64,000 bases of DNA from Streptacidiphilus sp041262165 (GCF_041262165.1 NZ_JBGCBY010000010.1:198241-262240); one strand, 5' to 3'; numbered from the stretch's first letter, positions 16,227 through 24,812 are shown. The notes: generated from the letters alone by a model not told the origin. Program-made: numbers and translations.

Positions 16227-17510
16227 GTGTATATATCCATCGCCGTCGCCGCTGCGGCCCTGGCGGTCGCACTGGCGCTTGGAATCGGACTCCGGCGTAC
16301 CCGAAGAGCCGACAGGCAGCGACAGAAACACCATGAACAACTGCAGGCTGCGCAGGCCCAACTCGAGCAGGCGCACCTGCTGCTGCAGAACCGCTGCGTA
16401 CAGCTCGCCGCCGAGCGCGACGAGCTCGAAGCTGTCAGCAAGCAGCGGGAGCAGGAGCTGCAGCAGCAGAGCGGCGAGGTCTTCGTGAACCTCGCCCTGC
16501 GGACCCTGGGCCTGGTCGAGCGGCAACTCGGACTCCTGGAGGGCATGGAGGGGGCCGAGGCCGACTCGGCCAGGCTGGACCAGCTCTACCGGCTGGACCA
16601 CCTCGCCACCCGGATGCGCAGGAACGGCGAGAACATGCTGCTGCTGGGTGGTGCGACCCACCACCGTCCCGGCCAACCCCCGGCGCCCACGCTGCTGCTG
16701 GACGTACTGCGTGCCGCGGTCTCCGAGATCGAGCGCTATGAGCGGGTGCACCTCACCCCCGTCCCGCAGCTGTGGGTGCGACCCGACGTCGCCGAGGATC
16801 TCAGCCATCTGTTCGCCGAACTACTGGACAACGGCACCGCCTTCTCGCCGCCGACCGAGCCGGTCAGCGTCGCGGCCTGGCAGCTGGACAGCGGCGAGTT
16901 GATGGTGTCCTTGGTCGACCGGGGCATCGGCCTGCCGGACGAGCTGTTGTGGGAGGCCAACGCCCGCCTCGCCTCCGGCTCGGCCTCGGCGGACGAGAAC
17001 GCGGCCCGGACGGGGCGCAGCATGGGACTCCAGGTGGTGACCGTCCTGGCCCGTCGGCACGGCCTACGGGTCCAGTTGCGACACAGCACGACCGCCGACG
17101 GGACGACGGCTCTGATCGCCGTGCCCGGCGCGGCGTTCACCCACGAGCCCGTTCCGGAGCCGGGCGCCGAGGGCAGCGCCGAATGGAACGAACTGGTGGC
17201 GGATGCGGCGTCGCAGACGATCCACCCCCAACCTCCGGTCGGGGGTGCCCCTTTGCTCAGCGCGGTCCCCGGACCGCGATCGGGAGGCACCCGGACCGGC
17301 CCCGCCGGCCTGCCCAAACGTGTCCCCGGCGAGAGCGGACAGCGGGCCCGCACCGCGACCGGCTCGGCCACGGCCGACCGTGACGGCGGGCCCTCGGGCG
17401 AGGCCGGGCGTCCCGGCTCCGCAGCGGACGAACTGCGCCGCCGTCTCGGCGGCTTCCAGAACGGGGTGCGCGCTGCCGCGCCAGGACCCGGCGAAGGGGA
17501 CCGGACATGA
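16227..17510 (+). CDS. cvnA: Conservon sensor kinase-like protein CvnA
   Basis: About 427 aa. An N-terminal membrane segment (YISIAVAAAALAVALALGIGL) is followed by a Gln/Glu-rich coiled coil (about residues 30-90), a dimerisation-type helix pair (LALRTLGLVERQLGLLE, RLDHLATRMRRNGENML) and a GHKL ATPase domain with the N-box ELLDNGTAFSPP and G-box DRGIGLP and GLQVVTVLARRHG. The usual phosphoacceptor His is not obvious; RLDHLATRMRR is the conservon-type position. The C-terminal 130 residues are disordered, Pro/Gly-rich. GTG at 16227 with GCGGGG four bases upstream is chosen, but TTG at 16203 is an alternative. The stop overlaps cvnB (ATGA). Confidence 0.82.
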   Translation: MYISIAVAAAALAVALALGIGLRRTRRADRQRQKHHEQLQAAQAQLEQAHLLLQNRCVQLAAERDELEAVSKQREQELQQQSGEVFVNLALRTLGLVERQLGLLEGMEGAEADSARLDQLYRLDHLATRMRRNGENMLLLGGATHHRPGQPPAPTLLLDVLRAAVSEIERYERVHLTPVPQLWVRPDVAEDLSHLFAELLDNGTAFSPPTEPVSVAAWQLDSGELMVSLVDRGIGLPDELLWEANARLASGSASADENAARTGRSMGLQVVTVLARRHGLRVQLRHSTTADGTTALIAVPGAAFTHEPVPEPGAEGSAEWNELVADAASQTIHPQPPVGGAPLLSAVPGPRSGGTRTGPAGLPKRVPGESGQRARTATGSATADRDGGPSGEAGRPGSAADELRRRLGGFQNGVRAAAPGPGEGDRT

Positions 17511-17950
17511 GCACGGGCACGCGCACTCCTGAGTCGACACCCATGCAACGCCTCCGCTGGCTCCTCAGCGACGTGCTGATGAGCACTCCGGGGCTGCGCT
17601 CGCTGGCCCTGGTGTCCACCGACGGGCTGCCCCTGGCCGCCGCGGACGAGCACTCCCCCGCCGAGGAACTCGCCACGCTGACGGCGGGCCTGGTCGCGCT
17701 GTCCGGCGGCCTGTCGAAACTCCTGGACCTCGGCGGGCTCCGGCGCACCATGGTGACGCTGCACGAGGGGACGCTGATCCTTATGTCCATCGACGAGACG
17801 GCCTGCCTGGCCGCTTACACCTCCGCCGACGCCGACCTGAGCGTCGCCGGGTACCAGTTGACCCGCCTCGTCGAGCGGGCCGGACATGTCCTGACCACGC
17901 AACTCCGCCGCGAACTCCGGGGCGTGCCCGGACAGGAGACCGACCGGTGA
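17507..17950 (+). CDS. cvnB: Conservon roadblock/LC7-domain protein CvnB
   Basis: 147 aa roadblock/LC7 fold: LRSLALVSTDGLPLAAADEH, LATLTAGLVALSGGLSKLL, TMVTLHEGTLILMSIDETACLAAYTSADADL. These small proteins act as regulators of the partner GTPase (CvnD). ATG overlaps the cvnA stop (17507-17510) and its stop overlaps cvnC (GTGA, 17947-17950), the canonical conservon spacing. Confidence 0.88.
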   Translation: MSTGTRTPESTPMQRLRWLLSDVLMSTPGLRSLALVSTDGLPLAAADEHSPAEELATLTAGLVALSGGLSKLLDLGGLRRTMVTLHEGTLILMSIDETACLAAYTSADADLSVAGYQLTRLVERAGHVLTTQLRRELRGVPGQETDR

Positions 17951-18414
17951 TCCCCCAGAGTCCGCTAGGACAGCACCGACCCGCACGGCACCCGGCGCCC
18001 GTGGCGTCCGCGGCTCCGCCGCTCGCCGCACCCGCGCGGCGTTCCGCACGGGTCCGTCCCTACGCCCTGACCGGCGGCCGCACCCGATTCGGGCAGGTCC
18101 TGCTGGTCGAGACGCTGATCTCGTCGGTGTACCAGCCAGCGGGCAGCACGACCCAGGCCCTGCCCGAGCTGGAGCGGATCTGCGCGCTGTGCCAGGGCCA
18201 GATGCGCTCCATCGCCGAGGTCTCCGCCCTGCTGCGCCTGCCCCTCGGCGTGGTCCGGGTGTGGGTGAGCGACCTGGTGGACGAGGGCCGGATCCGGGTG
18301 CACGGCGCGTCCGTCCCGGTCCGGTCCGGTGGGGGCTCGACCATTGCCTCGCCCGCTCGACCGAACCGCCTGGTTCTGGAGAGGATCCTCGGTGGCCTCC
18401 GCGATCTCGCCTGA
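17947..18414 (+). CDS. cvnC: Conservon DUF742 protein CvnC
   Basis: 155 aa. After a Pro/Ala-rich N-terminal segment the DUF742 signature appears: RVRPYALTGGRTR, LLVETLIS, ICALCQGQMRSIAEVSALLRLPLGVVRVWVSDLVDEGRIRVH, which looks like a winged-helix-type fold. Coupled to cvnB by GTGA overlap. The last 23 bases overlap the cvnD start region. Confidence 0.87.
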   Translation: MIPQSPLGQHRPARHPAPVASAAPPLAAPARRSARVRPYALTGGRTRFGQVLLVETLISSVYQPAGSTTQALPELERICALCQGQMRSIAEVSALLRLPLGVVRVWVSDLVDEGRIRVHGASVPVRSGGGSTIASPARPNRLVLERILGGLRDLA

Positions 18415-19000
18415 CGTCTCGTCCGTCCCCCCCGGCATTCCGCTGACGGAGCTGCCGGTCACCTCCGCCAAGATCGTCATCGCGGGCGGCTTCGGCGTCG
18501 GCAAAACCACCCTGGTCGGCGCCGTCTCGGAGATCACCCCGCTGACGACCGAGGCGATCATGACCGACGCCGGGAGCGACACCGACCCGCTGCTCGAGGG
18601 CAGCTCCAAGTCCACGACGACCGTCGCCATGGACTTCGGGCGGCTGCACCTCGCACCGGACCTGGTGCTGTACCTCTTCGGCGCGCCCGGGCAGCGACGC
18701 TTCTGGTTCATGTGGGACGACCTGGCGCGCGGCGCCGTCGGCGCGATCGTGCTCACCGACACCCGCCGGCTCGCCGAGAGCTTCCCCGCGGTCGACTACT
18801 TCGAGAGCAGCGGCCTGCCCTTCATCGTCGCCGTCAACCGCTTCGACGGTGCGCCGCAGTACGAGGACGCGGACATCAGGGACGCGCTGAGCCTGTCCCC
18901 CCGGGTTCCGCTGCTGTGGTGCGACGCGCGCTCCCGGCCGTCCGCGGCGCGGGTCCTCGCCTCCCTGGTCGAGCACACGCTCTCCCAGGAACCGAGCTGA
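18392..19000 (+). CDS. cvnD: Conservon GTPase CvnD
   Basis: 202 aa small Ras-like GTPase. The P-loop GGFGVGKTT, switch-type TTEAIMTDAG, G3-region LFGAPGQRRFWFMWDDL and the NKxD-equivalent VNRFDG are present. GTG at 18392 is chosen because GGAGAGGA lies six bases upstream and because family members begin close to this point; a longer in-frame start at 18329 has no such site. It overlaps cvnC by 23 bp. In conservons it forms a membrane-associated complex with CvnA-C that resembles a eukaryotic G-protein module. Confidence 0.88.
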   Translation: MASAISPDVSSVPPGIPLTELPVTSAKIVIAGGFGVGKTTLVGAVSEITPLTTEAIMTDAGSDTDPLLEGSSKSTTTVAMDFGRLHLAPDLVLYLFGAPGQRRFWFMWDDLARGAVGAIVLTDTRRLAESFPAVDYFESSGLPFIVAVNRFDGAPQYEDADIRDALSLSPRVPLLWCDARSRPSAARVLASLVEHTLSQEPS

Positions 19001-19079
19001 CGCGCACCGCCGCGCACCCGTCACCAGGCGTCCCGCCGTCACTCGCGTCCGCTGTCATCACCCCTGCTAGGAGCCTCCT

Positions 19080-20318
19080 TTGGCGAAGATACTCATCGTC
19101 GGTGCCGGTCAGGCCGGGCTGCAGCTCGCGCTCGGGCTGCAGGCCGACGGCCATGACGTCACGGTGATGACGGACCGCACGCCGGACGAGATCCGCGGTG
19201 GCCGGGTGCTCTCGACGCAGTGCATGTTCGACTCCTCGCTGCGGCACGAGCGCGAGCTGGGCCTCAACCTGTGGGACGGGGAGGCCCCTGCCGTCGAGGG
19301 GCTGGGCGTCTCGGTCAGCGGGCCGGAGTCCGCGCGGGTGATCGACTGGGTGGGACGGCTGGACGGCCCGGCACAGTCCGTGGACCAGCGCCTGAAGATG
19401 CCGGCCTGGCTGGAACTCTTCGCCGACCGCGGTGGCAAGGTCGTCATCAACGGCGTCACCGTCTCCGACCTCGACTACCTGGTGCGCGGCTACCACCTGA
19501 CCGTCGTCGCGGCGGGCAAGGGTGAACTGGTGTCGATGTTCACCCGCGACGCCGCCCGCTCCCCGTACACCGCGCCGCAGCGCGCACTCGCCGTGTCGTA
19601 CGTGCACGGCCTCGCGCCGCGCCCCGAGCACGACTTCCCCGCGGTGCGCTGCAACCTCGTCCCAGGGGTCGGCGAGCTGTTCGTGATTCCGGCGCTCACT
19701 GAGTCCGGCCCGTGCGACATCCTCTTCTGGGAGGGCGTTCCCGGCGGACCGCTCGATGTCTTCGAGCCCGCGCTGGATCCGGCGGAACACCTGCGACGCA
19801 CCCTGGACCTGATGCGCCAGTTCACCCCCTGGGAGTACTCGCGCGCCTATGGCGGCGTCGAGCTGACGGACGGTCGGGCGACCCTGGCCGGGCGCTACAC
19901 CCCAGTGGTGCGCCGGCCCGTCGGCGAGCTGCCGAGCGGCGGCCTGGTGCTGGGCGTCGCCGACGTGGTGGTGGCCAACGACCCGATCACCGGCCAGGGT
20001 TCCAACACCGCCGCCAAGTGCGCCGCGAGCTACCTCGACGCTGTCCGCGCCCAGGGTGACCGGCCCTTCGACCGCGGCTTCATGGAGGCGGCGTTCGACG
20101 ACTTCTGGAACGCCACCGCAGGCGACGTCACCGCCTGGACCAACGCGATGCTCGCGCCGCCGCCGGAGCACGTGCTCCAGCTCATCGGCGCGGCAGGGCA
20201 GATCCAGCCGGTCGCAGACCGCTTCGCCAACGGCTTCGACAACCCCTCGGACTTCCCGTCGTGGTTCTTCACCCCGGAGGGCGCCAAGACCTACCTCGGT
20301 ACGTTCGCTCAGGACTGA
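19080..20318 (+). CDS. StyA-type FAD-dependent monooxygenase (styrene/indole monooxygenase family)
   Basis: 412 aa. N-terminal FAD-binding ILIVGAGQAGLQLALGLQ, a second stretch ARVIDWVG, and the distal LGVADVVVANDPITGQGSNTAAK, where the usual GD motif of hydroxylases is replaced as in StyA proteins. Styrene monooxygenases epoxidise vinyl aromatics or indole using FADH2 from a separate reductase; no reductase gene is adjacent. TTG start at 19080 has AGGAG six bases upstream. It follows cvnD by 79 bases in the same direction, so it occupies the slot in which many conservons carry a cytochrome P450 (cvnE). It may be the oxygenase effector of this conservon. Confidence 0.83.
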   Translation: MAKILIVGAGQAGLQLALGLQADGHDVTVMTDRTPDEIRGGRVLSTQCMFDSSLRHERELGLNLWDGEAPAVEGLGVSVSGPESARVIDWVGRLDGPAQSVDQRLKMPAWLELFADRGGKVVINGVTVSDLDYLVRGYHLTVVAAGKGELVSMFTRDAARSPYTAPQRALAVSYVHGLAPRPEHDFPAVRCNLVPGVGELFVIPALTESGPCDILFWEGVPGGPLDVFEPALDPAEHLRRTLDLMRQFTPWEYSRAYGGVELTDGRATLAGRYTPVVRRPVGELPSGGLVLGVADVVVANDPITGQGSNTAAKCAASYLDAVRAQGDRPFDRGFMEAAFDDFWNATAGDVTAWTNAMLAPPPEHVLQLIGAAGQIQPVADRFANGFDNPSDFPSWFFTPEGAKTYLGTFAQD

Positions 20319-20329
20319 CGGAGCCGGCC

Positions 20330-20492
20330 AGGAGGGTGCTGAAGATCTAGGCCGGATCAGGGAGCGGCGTCATGCGGCTTCGATTGCAAGGCGGAGGAGG
20401 GAGCCAACCGTGGTTGGTTGGAGACCGACGACAACGCGGCAAGCGGAGTCGCAGGGCGTCGCGAGCCCGGCCTAGATCTTCAGCACCCTCCT
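20330..20492. repeat. Dispersed palindromic element, copy B, with different arms (163 bp)
   Basis: Perfect 26-bp inverted repeats at 20330-20355 and 20467-20492 (containing GGGTGCTGAAGATCTAGGCC). The arm sequence differs from copies A, C, D and E, but the core shares CTTCGATTGCAAGGC (20378-20392) and CAACGCGGCAAGCGGAG (20432-20448) with copy E. The right arm encodes the last six residues and stop of the convergent transglycosylase gene. It could serve as a bidirectional terminator. Confidence 0.85.
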
Positions 20493-21776
20493 AGGCGAGG
20501 CGCTGGGCCGGGTACTGGGCGCGGGCGCGCTCGGCGCAGCTGCGCTCGGCGTGGGGGTCGCGGCGCAGGACCCGGTCGGCGAGGGAGTGCCGCTCTGGGT
20601 CGGGGTGGCCGTCGGTGTTGGTGTCGGCGTGGGTGTGGGCGTAGGCGTGGGCGTGGGCGATGCCGAACCGCTGCTTCCCGGGGTGGGTGTGGGTGTCGGT
20701 GTGGGAGCGGGGCAGCCGGTGGAGCTGCCCGGTGCGGACGGGACGGGCGTCGGCGTCGCCGGGGCGGAGGGCACCGGCGTGGTGGGGACCGTACTCGGGC
20801 TCGCGCTGCGACGCGGAGTCGCGGAGGGCGAAGCGCTTGCCACCGGCTTCCGCGTGGTGGGGCCTGCGCTGGGGGTCGGGCTGGGGGTCGGGCTGGTACT
20901 CGGCACGGACCCGACCGGGGTCGGGGTGGCTGCCGTGGGACCGGTGTGCTGGTAGTACGTCATCCACTCGGTGACGGTGGTCGCATAGGCGTCCGAGTGG
21001 TTGTAGCTGAGGATCGCCGCCCGCAGGTCCGCCGGTCGGCTCAGGTCGCGGCCGCCGGCGCACAGGTAGTGCCCGGCTGCGAGCGCCGCGTCGAAGACGT
21101 TGTTCGCGTCGGCCGTGCCGTCGCCGTTCCCGTCCACACCCCAGGCGGCCCAGGTCGAGGGCAGGAACTGCATCGGACCCTCGGCGCGCGCCCAGCTCCC
21201 GTTGGCGGCACGGATCGCTGCGGTGCCGGCGGACCCGTCCAGGACCGGGCCCAGGATCGGCTGCAGGGTGGTGCCGGCCGTGGTCAGGTTGCCGTTGTCG
21301 GCCTGGCCGGATTCGACCTGGCCGATCCCCGCGAGCAGGCTCCACGGCAGACGGCAGCCCGGATCGGTGGCCTTGACGCTGTCCTGTGCGTGCAGATAGG
21401 CCGCCAGCACCAGGGCCGGAATCCCGGAGGTGCCGACGGGTGTCGTCGCAGGCGAACCGGCCGGGCCGGTGGGCGTCTTCGTCGTTCCGCCGGCAACGGG
21501 TACGGGCAGCGCCGGAGGCGGGACGAGATCGAGCGGAGGGCTTCCCCCGGTCGCCGAGCCGACCGTCCCGTTGGGCCCGGTGGACGTCGTGGTACCGCCG
21601 GCGGTGGCCAGGGTGGAGGCCGTGCTGACGGCCTGCGAGCCGGCCAGCGCCGCGAGTGCGAGCAGGGTGCTGGCGAATGCCGGGGCGGCACGGCGACGCC
21701 GCACGCTGGCAGCGGGACGGGGCCGAATGTGGATGCGGCGCAGCGGACCGGGGTGGGTCGGGGGCTGAGGGTGCAT
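20472..21776 (-). CDS. Secreted lytic transglycosylase (SLT fold) with long Pro/Thr/Ser tail
   Basis: 434 aa. A basic N-terminus and signal peptide (ASTLLALAALAGSQAVSTAST) precede a short linker. The SLT domain spans roughly residues 115-245: LPWSLLAGIGQVESGQADNG carries the catalytic Glu, followed by GPMQFLPSTWAAWGVDGNGDG, NVFDAALAAGHYLCAGG and AAILSYNHSDAYATTVTEWM. The remaining 190 residues are low complexity, built of PTP and SAT repeats, probably a wall-spanning region. ATG at 21776 is preferred because it starts just before the signal peptide; longer in-frame starts add an implausible extension. The final residues RRVLKI and the stop lie in the right arm of palindromic copy B. Confidence 0.8.
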   Translation of the reverse strand: MHPQPPTHPGPLRRIHIRPRPAASVRRRRAAPAFASTLLALAALAGSQAVSTASTLATAGGTTTSTGPNGTVGSATGGSPPLDLVPPPALPVPVAGGTTKTPTGPAGSPATTPVGTSGIPALVLAAYLHAQDSVKATDPGCRLPWSLLAGIGQVESGQADNGNLTTAGTTLQPILGPVLDGSAGTAAIRAANGSWARAEGPMQFLPSTWAAWGVDGNGDGTADANNVFDAALAAGHYLCAGGRDLSRPADLRAAILSYNHSDAYATTVTEWMTYYQHTGPTAATPTPVGSVPSTSPTPSPTPSAGPTTRKPVASASPSATPRRSASPSTVPTTPVPSAPATPTPVPSAPGSSTGCPAPTPTPTPTPGSSGSASPTPTPTPTPTPTPTPTATPTQSGTPSPTGSCAATPTPSAAAPSAPAPSTRPSASPRRVLKI

Positions 21777-22279
21777 CAAGTCTCTGTCCTCGCTGGGTGG
21801 AGTTTCAGGTCGCCGCCACGGTGCTACCAACGGTTCGGAGAGCGAGCACGAACTTACGGACCTTGGCCGATGGTAGTGCCAGGAAGCCTCGGCGTAACGG
21901 CTGTTGCGACCCTTCACACCCGCGTTGGCGAGAACTGGCACCTCACGGCCAAACACTGACGGGGCGGCTCCAGCGGGCGGCGGGGCGCAGACGGAACTAC
22001 CGATCCGATTCTCACTACTCGCCGTAACCTTCCGCCGCAGAGTTCGACAGAACACGTCGGGCACGTGAGATTCGGATTACACCTCTGCGAAGAGCTGGAA
22101 TATGGCCACATGTGGGAGCACTCTGGTGGTGTACACCGGAAATACAGTCCATGCCTGCGCGGAACTCGCCACGTACAGTAGCCGCACATCAGCGCGCCCG
22201 TGCTTCCGGACGCGGAAGTGGCTGCTGGTGAAAGTGAGCAGCTTGCTGTCTGCACGGTGTCCCTGATGACAGGACAGGT
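21777..22279. other. 503-bp intergenic region between divergent transglycosylase and STAS genes
   Basis: No convincing gene. It must contain promoters for both flanking genes, and the long leader before the transglycosylase gene could be regulatory. I compared it by eye with the c-di-AMP (ydaO) riboswitch that precedes many actinobacterial wall-hydrolase genes and did not find its conserved blocks. Confidence 0.4.
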
Positions 22280-22702
22280 ATGAGGGACGACGGTTGGGGG
22301 GTCGTCATGGAAGCGGGGGAATGGACTTTCGGCCTGCAGGAGCGAGCTGCAGGCCGGGTGCTCGTCGTGGAACTGCACGGCGAGCTGGATCTGATGGCAC
22401 TTCAGGAACTCACCTGGCGACTGGACATGCTGTCCTCCGGACCCCGCCCCGACCTCCTGGTGGACCTGCGCCCGGTGACGTTCATCGATGCCAGCGGCAT
22501 GCGCCTGCTGTTGCGGCTACGGGCTCGGGTGGCGCGCACCGGAGGCCGACTCAGGGTGGTCCGGGGCACTCCCTGGGTGTCCGAGGTGCTGCGGATCGCC
22601 CAGGTGGAGCAGGCGTTCACGATGCTGGACGCCCTTCCGCCCGAACTTGAGCCCGGCAGGGCCGGGGGCGGGTTGGAGGCCGGCGGCAGCATTCCGGCCT
22701 AA
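22280..22702 (+). CDS. STAS-domain anti-sigma factor antagonist
   Basis: 140 aa. Core STAS features: VLVVELHGELDLMALQEL, LLVDLRPVTFIDASGMRLLLRL with Ser72 in the DASGM motif as the likely phosphorylation site, then GGRLRVVRG and VLRIAQVEQAF. It would bind an anti-sigma kinase (RsbW-like) and free a sigma factor; no kinase or sigma gene is nearby. ATG at 22280 has AGGA upstream; an in-frame ATG at 22307 with a G-rich leader is a possible alternative. The left arm of palindromic copy C begins at the last base of its stop codon. Confidence 0.85.
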   Translation: MRDDGWGVVMEAGEWTFGLQERAAGRVLVVELHGELDLMALQELTWRLDMLSSGPRPDLLVDLRPVTFIDASGMRLLLRLRARVARTGGRLRVVRGTPWVSEVLRIAQVEQAFTMLDALPPELEPGRAGGGLEAGGSIPA

Positions 22703-22892
22703 CGGCCTGTGGAGCGATGGGGCTCGGGTCCGTGCACGCCGTGTGGTGTGCTCTTTGATGGCAAGGCGCCGGGACGCCTTTGTAGCGGGGCTACTTGGGC
22801 CCGCGGCGCCAGCCGCCGATGTCAGGGCCGGCAACGCTGCAAGCGGAGGTGCCGCGCGGTGGGCGCCCGAGCCCTATCGCTCCCCAGGCCGC
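22702..22892. repeat. Dispersed palindromic element, copy C (191 bp)
   Basis: Left arm 22702-22728 and right arm 22866-22892 match at 24 of 27 positions. The core has GCAAGGCGCCGGGACGCCT, a TTGTAGCGGGGCTAC hairpin and GCAAGCGGAGGTGCC, in the same orientation as copy E. It starts at the last base of the STAS stop codon. The weaker arms suggest an older copy. Confidence 0.85.
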
Positions 22893-23095
22893 AAGCGGGC
22901 GCCGAACCAGCCTGCCCACAAAGCGCCGGGCACACGAGGGCATGCGCGATTTTACCTGAGCGCTCAAGCGAAGAGTGGGACGAATTGCGCCAATCCGTAG
23001 GGGGTATGTGCAGCAGCCGGTACCGCACTGTAGTTTCATGCGAGACAGACAGTCATTCTCCGGATCACTTCACTCCCCCAACCGAGAGTTCACCT

Positions 23096-23605
23096 ATGGC
23101 GAACCCCGTGCCACGTATTGTCATGCACGAGCCAACTTCTGGCCTCCGCATCGTGCGCCCCGAGGTCGCGGACCCGCCTGTGGTCGTGGTGACGCGGCTG
23201 CCCGAAGGGGTCGCCGACACCGACCTCGGCGGGCTGGTCATCACCCGCGTGGTGGTCGAACTCGAACCCACCGGCGCGACGGAGTCGCCCGCCAGGGCGC
23301 TCGACAAGGACGTCTCCTCCTGCATCCGGCTCGACCGGGAACGAAGGTCCGTCCTGATGGACGGCCGACCCCTCGACCTGACCTTCCTCCAGTTCGAGTT
23401 GCTCGGACACCTGATCGCGAACCCGTACCGGGTGCACTCGCGCAAGCAACTGCTCTCCGCGGTATGGGAATACCCGCCCGCCACCTCCTGCCGCACGGTG
23501 GACGTCCACATCGCCCGCCTGCGCCGCACGCTGGGCCCGTTCCACCGGGACGCGATCGTCGCCGTCCGCGGCGTGGGCTACAAGTACCTCCCGCCCCTCT
23601 GCTGA
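23096..23605 (+). CDS. Orphan winged-helix (OmpR/PhoB-type) DNA-binding regulator
   Basis: 169 aa. The N-terminal 75 residues are not a receiver domain (no phosphoacceptor pattern). The C-terminal half is a trans_reg_C winged helix: CIRLDRERRSVLMDGRPLDLTFLQFELLGHLIANPYRVHSRKQLL, then SCRTVDVHIARLRRTLG and VAVRGVGYKYLPP. Such Streptomyces proteins bind DNA without a sensor kinase. ATG at 23096 with CGAGAG eight bases upstream. The gap before it (22893-23095) is the only place for a promoter after copy C. Confidence 0.8.
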   Translation: MANPVPRIVMHEPTSGLRIVRPEVADPPVVVVTRLPEGVADTDLGGLVITRVVVELEPTGATESPARALDKDVSSCIRLDRERRSVLMDGRPLDLTFLQFELLGHLIANPYRVHSRKQLLSAVWEYPPATSCRTVDVHIARLRRTLGPFHRDAIVAVRGVGYKYLPPLC

Positions 23606-23610
23606 ACTCG

Positions 23611-23657
23611 CGCCGGGTCCAGCCGACCGCACCCCGGTCCGGTCAGCGGACCCGGCG
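23611..23657. terminator. Bidirectional terminator between convergent genes
   Basis: CGCCGGGTCC (23611-23620) and GGACCCGGCG (23648-23657) are perfect 10-bp inverted repeats with a 27-nt loop, lying in the 73-bp gap between the winged-helix gene and the convergent metallo-hydrolase gene. Confidence 0.6.
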
Positions 23658-23678
23658 GTTCGCGCACAGTGATGGTCG

Positions 23679-24311
23679 TCAGGGCAGTTCGACGCTGTCC
23701 CCGAGGGACCAGGCGTGGACGGCCCGGCCGTGGGGCTCACCGGCCAGCGCGGTGAGGATCTGCGCGTGGACGTCGAGCGCCGGAGGGCTCAGCACCGCAT
23801 CGTGGATGAGGAACACCTCACCGGGCTCGACCTGCCGGACGTAGTCGACGACCTCGGCCAGCTTCACCCAGGGCGCACCGGCCGGGGCGAGAAGCGTCCG
23901 CACTCCCTCCTCCGGGACCGTGAGCGCATCCCCCGGATGGAAGAGTCCGTCGACCAGGAAGCCCACGTTGTCGAACTCGGGGAAGTCACGGTGGATGGTG
24001 GCGTGCTTCTCCCCGTACACATGGATCTCCATGGCCCCGACGCTGAACACGTCGCCGTGCCGGACGGCGTGGACGCGCCCGCCGAGGTCGGCGAACTGGG
24101 CCGCGACTGCCGCGTTCGTCCAGATCTCGACATCGCCCGCGGTCGCCCGCAGCAGATCGGGCACGACGTGGTCGATGTGCTCATGGGTGATGAGCACGGC
24201 GTCGGCTCCGGCCAGTGCGTCGGGGTCGCTGAAGCAGCCGGGGTCGACGACGACCGTGACGCCGTCCCGCTCCAGCCGGACGCACGAATGCCCAAGGGTG
24301 GTCATCTTCAT
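23679..24311 (-). CDS. MBL-fold metallo-hydrolase, UlaG-like
   Basis: 210 aa metallo-beta-lactamase fold. It opens MKMTTLGHSCVRLERDG, has the zinc motif THEHIDH, then GVVFHPGD-type FHPGD and a late LIHDAVLSPPALD. The short size and opening LGHSC resemble L-ascorbate-6-phosphate lactonase (UlaG)-like hydrolases, substrate unknown. GAGGAG precedes the ATG. It is divergent from a marR gene, and the 75-bp gap between them contains repeated CTGTACA sites, so the MarR protein probably represses it. Confidence 0.82.
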   Translation of the reverse strand: MKMTTLGHSCVRLERDGVTVVVDPGCFSDPDALAGADAVLITHEHIDHVVPDLLRATAGDVEIWTNAAVAAQFADLGGRVHAVRHGDVFSVGAMEIHVYGEKHATIHRDFPEFDNVGFLVDGLFHPGDALTVPEEGVRTLLAPAGAPWVKLAEVVDYVRQVEPGEVFLIHDAVLSPPALDVHAQILTALAGEPHGRAVHAWSLGDSVELP

Positions 24312-24331
24312 GACGAGCTCCTCTCATTATC

Positions 24332-24361
24332 TACAGCTGAACTGTACAGCAAGACTGTACA
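24332..24361. promoter_or_regulatory. Probable MarR operator in the divergent promoter
   Basis: TACAG-N5-CTGTA (24332-24346) overlaps two direct copies of ACTGTACA (24341-24348 and 24354-24361). The CTGTACAG block is itself a perfect palindrome. The direct copies are 13 bp apart. The region lies between the divergent metallo-hydrolase and marR genes. Confidence 0.6.
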
Positions 24362-24386
24362 CCTTTGCTGCAGGTAGGGTGGTCGC

Positions 24387-24812
24387 ATGAACGAGGAGCA
24401 GATCGCCGGCGCACTGCGCTCCGTCATCGGCAGCCTGGTGCGCCGCGCGCGAACCACCGACGACATGCCGCTGGCGCAGGCGGCCGCGCTCGGATTCCTC
24501 GACCGGGAAGGACCGATGACGACCAGCGAGCTCGCTGCCAGGCAGCAGGTCCGTCACCAGTCCATGGCACGAACCGTCGGACAGCTCGTGGAACTCGGGT
24601 TCACGTCCCAGCAGCCCCACCCCGAGGACGGGCGCAAGGTCCTCGTCGTGCTGACCGAGGCAGGTCGGCAGGCACTGCACACGCGGCGCAGGCACCGGAC
24701 GGACTGGCTCGCCGACGGCATCTCGACCGAACTGTCGCCGGCCGAGCAGCAGCGACTGGCGGCCTGCCTCCCCCTGCTCGAGAGGCTCGCCGCCCACGAT
24801 CCTCGCGACTGA
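24387..24812 (+). CDS. MarR-family transcriptional regulator
   Basis: 141 aa winged helix: LAQAAALGFLDREGPMTTSELAARQQVRHQSMARTVGQLVELGFTSQQPHPEDGRKVLVVLTEAG is the MarR DNA-binding region with its beta-wing, flanked by dimerisation helices. A divergent promoter with palindromic sites suggests autoregulation and control of the metallo-hydrolase gene. Ligand unknown. Confidence 0.88.
   Translation: MNEEQIAGALRSVIGSLVRRARTTDDMPLAQAAALGFLDREGPMTTSELAARQQVRHQSMARTVGQLVELGFTSQQPHPEDGRKVLVVLTEAGRQALHTRRRHRTDWLADGISTELSPAEQQRLAACLPLLERLAAHDPRD

Noticed and set aside
21777..22020. Possible c-di-AMP (ydaO) riboswitch before the lytic transglycosylase gene
   Set aside because: The position is suggestive for wall hydrolases, but the conserved blocks of the riboswitch were not found on reading the leader. 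A covariance-model search would decide.
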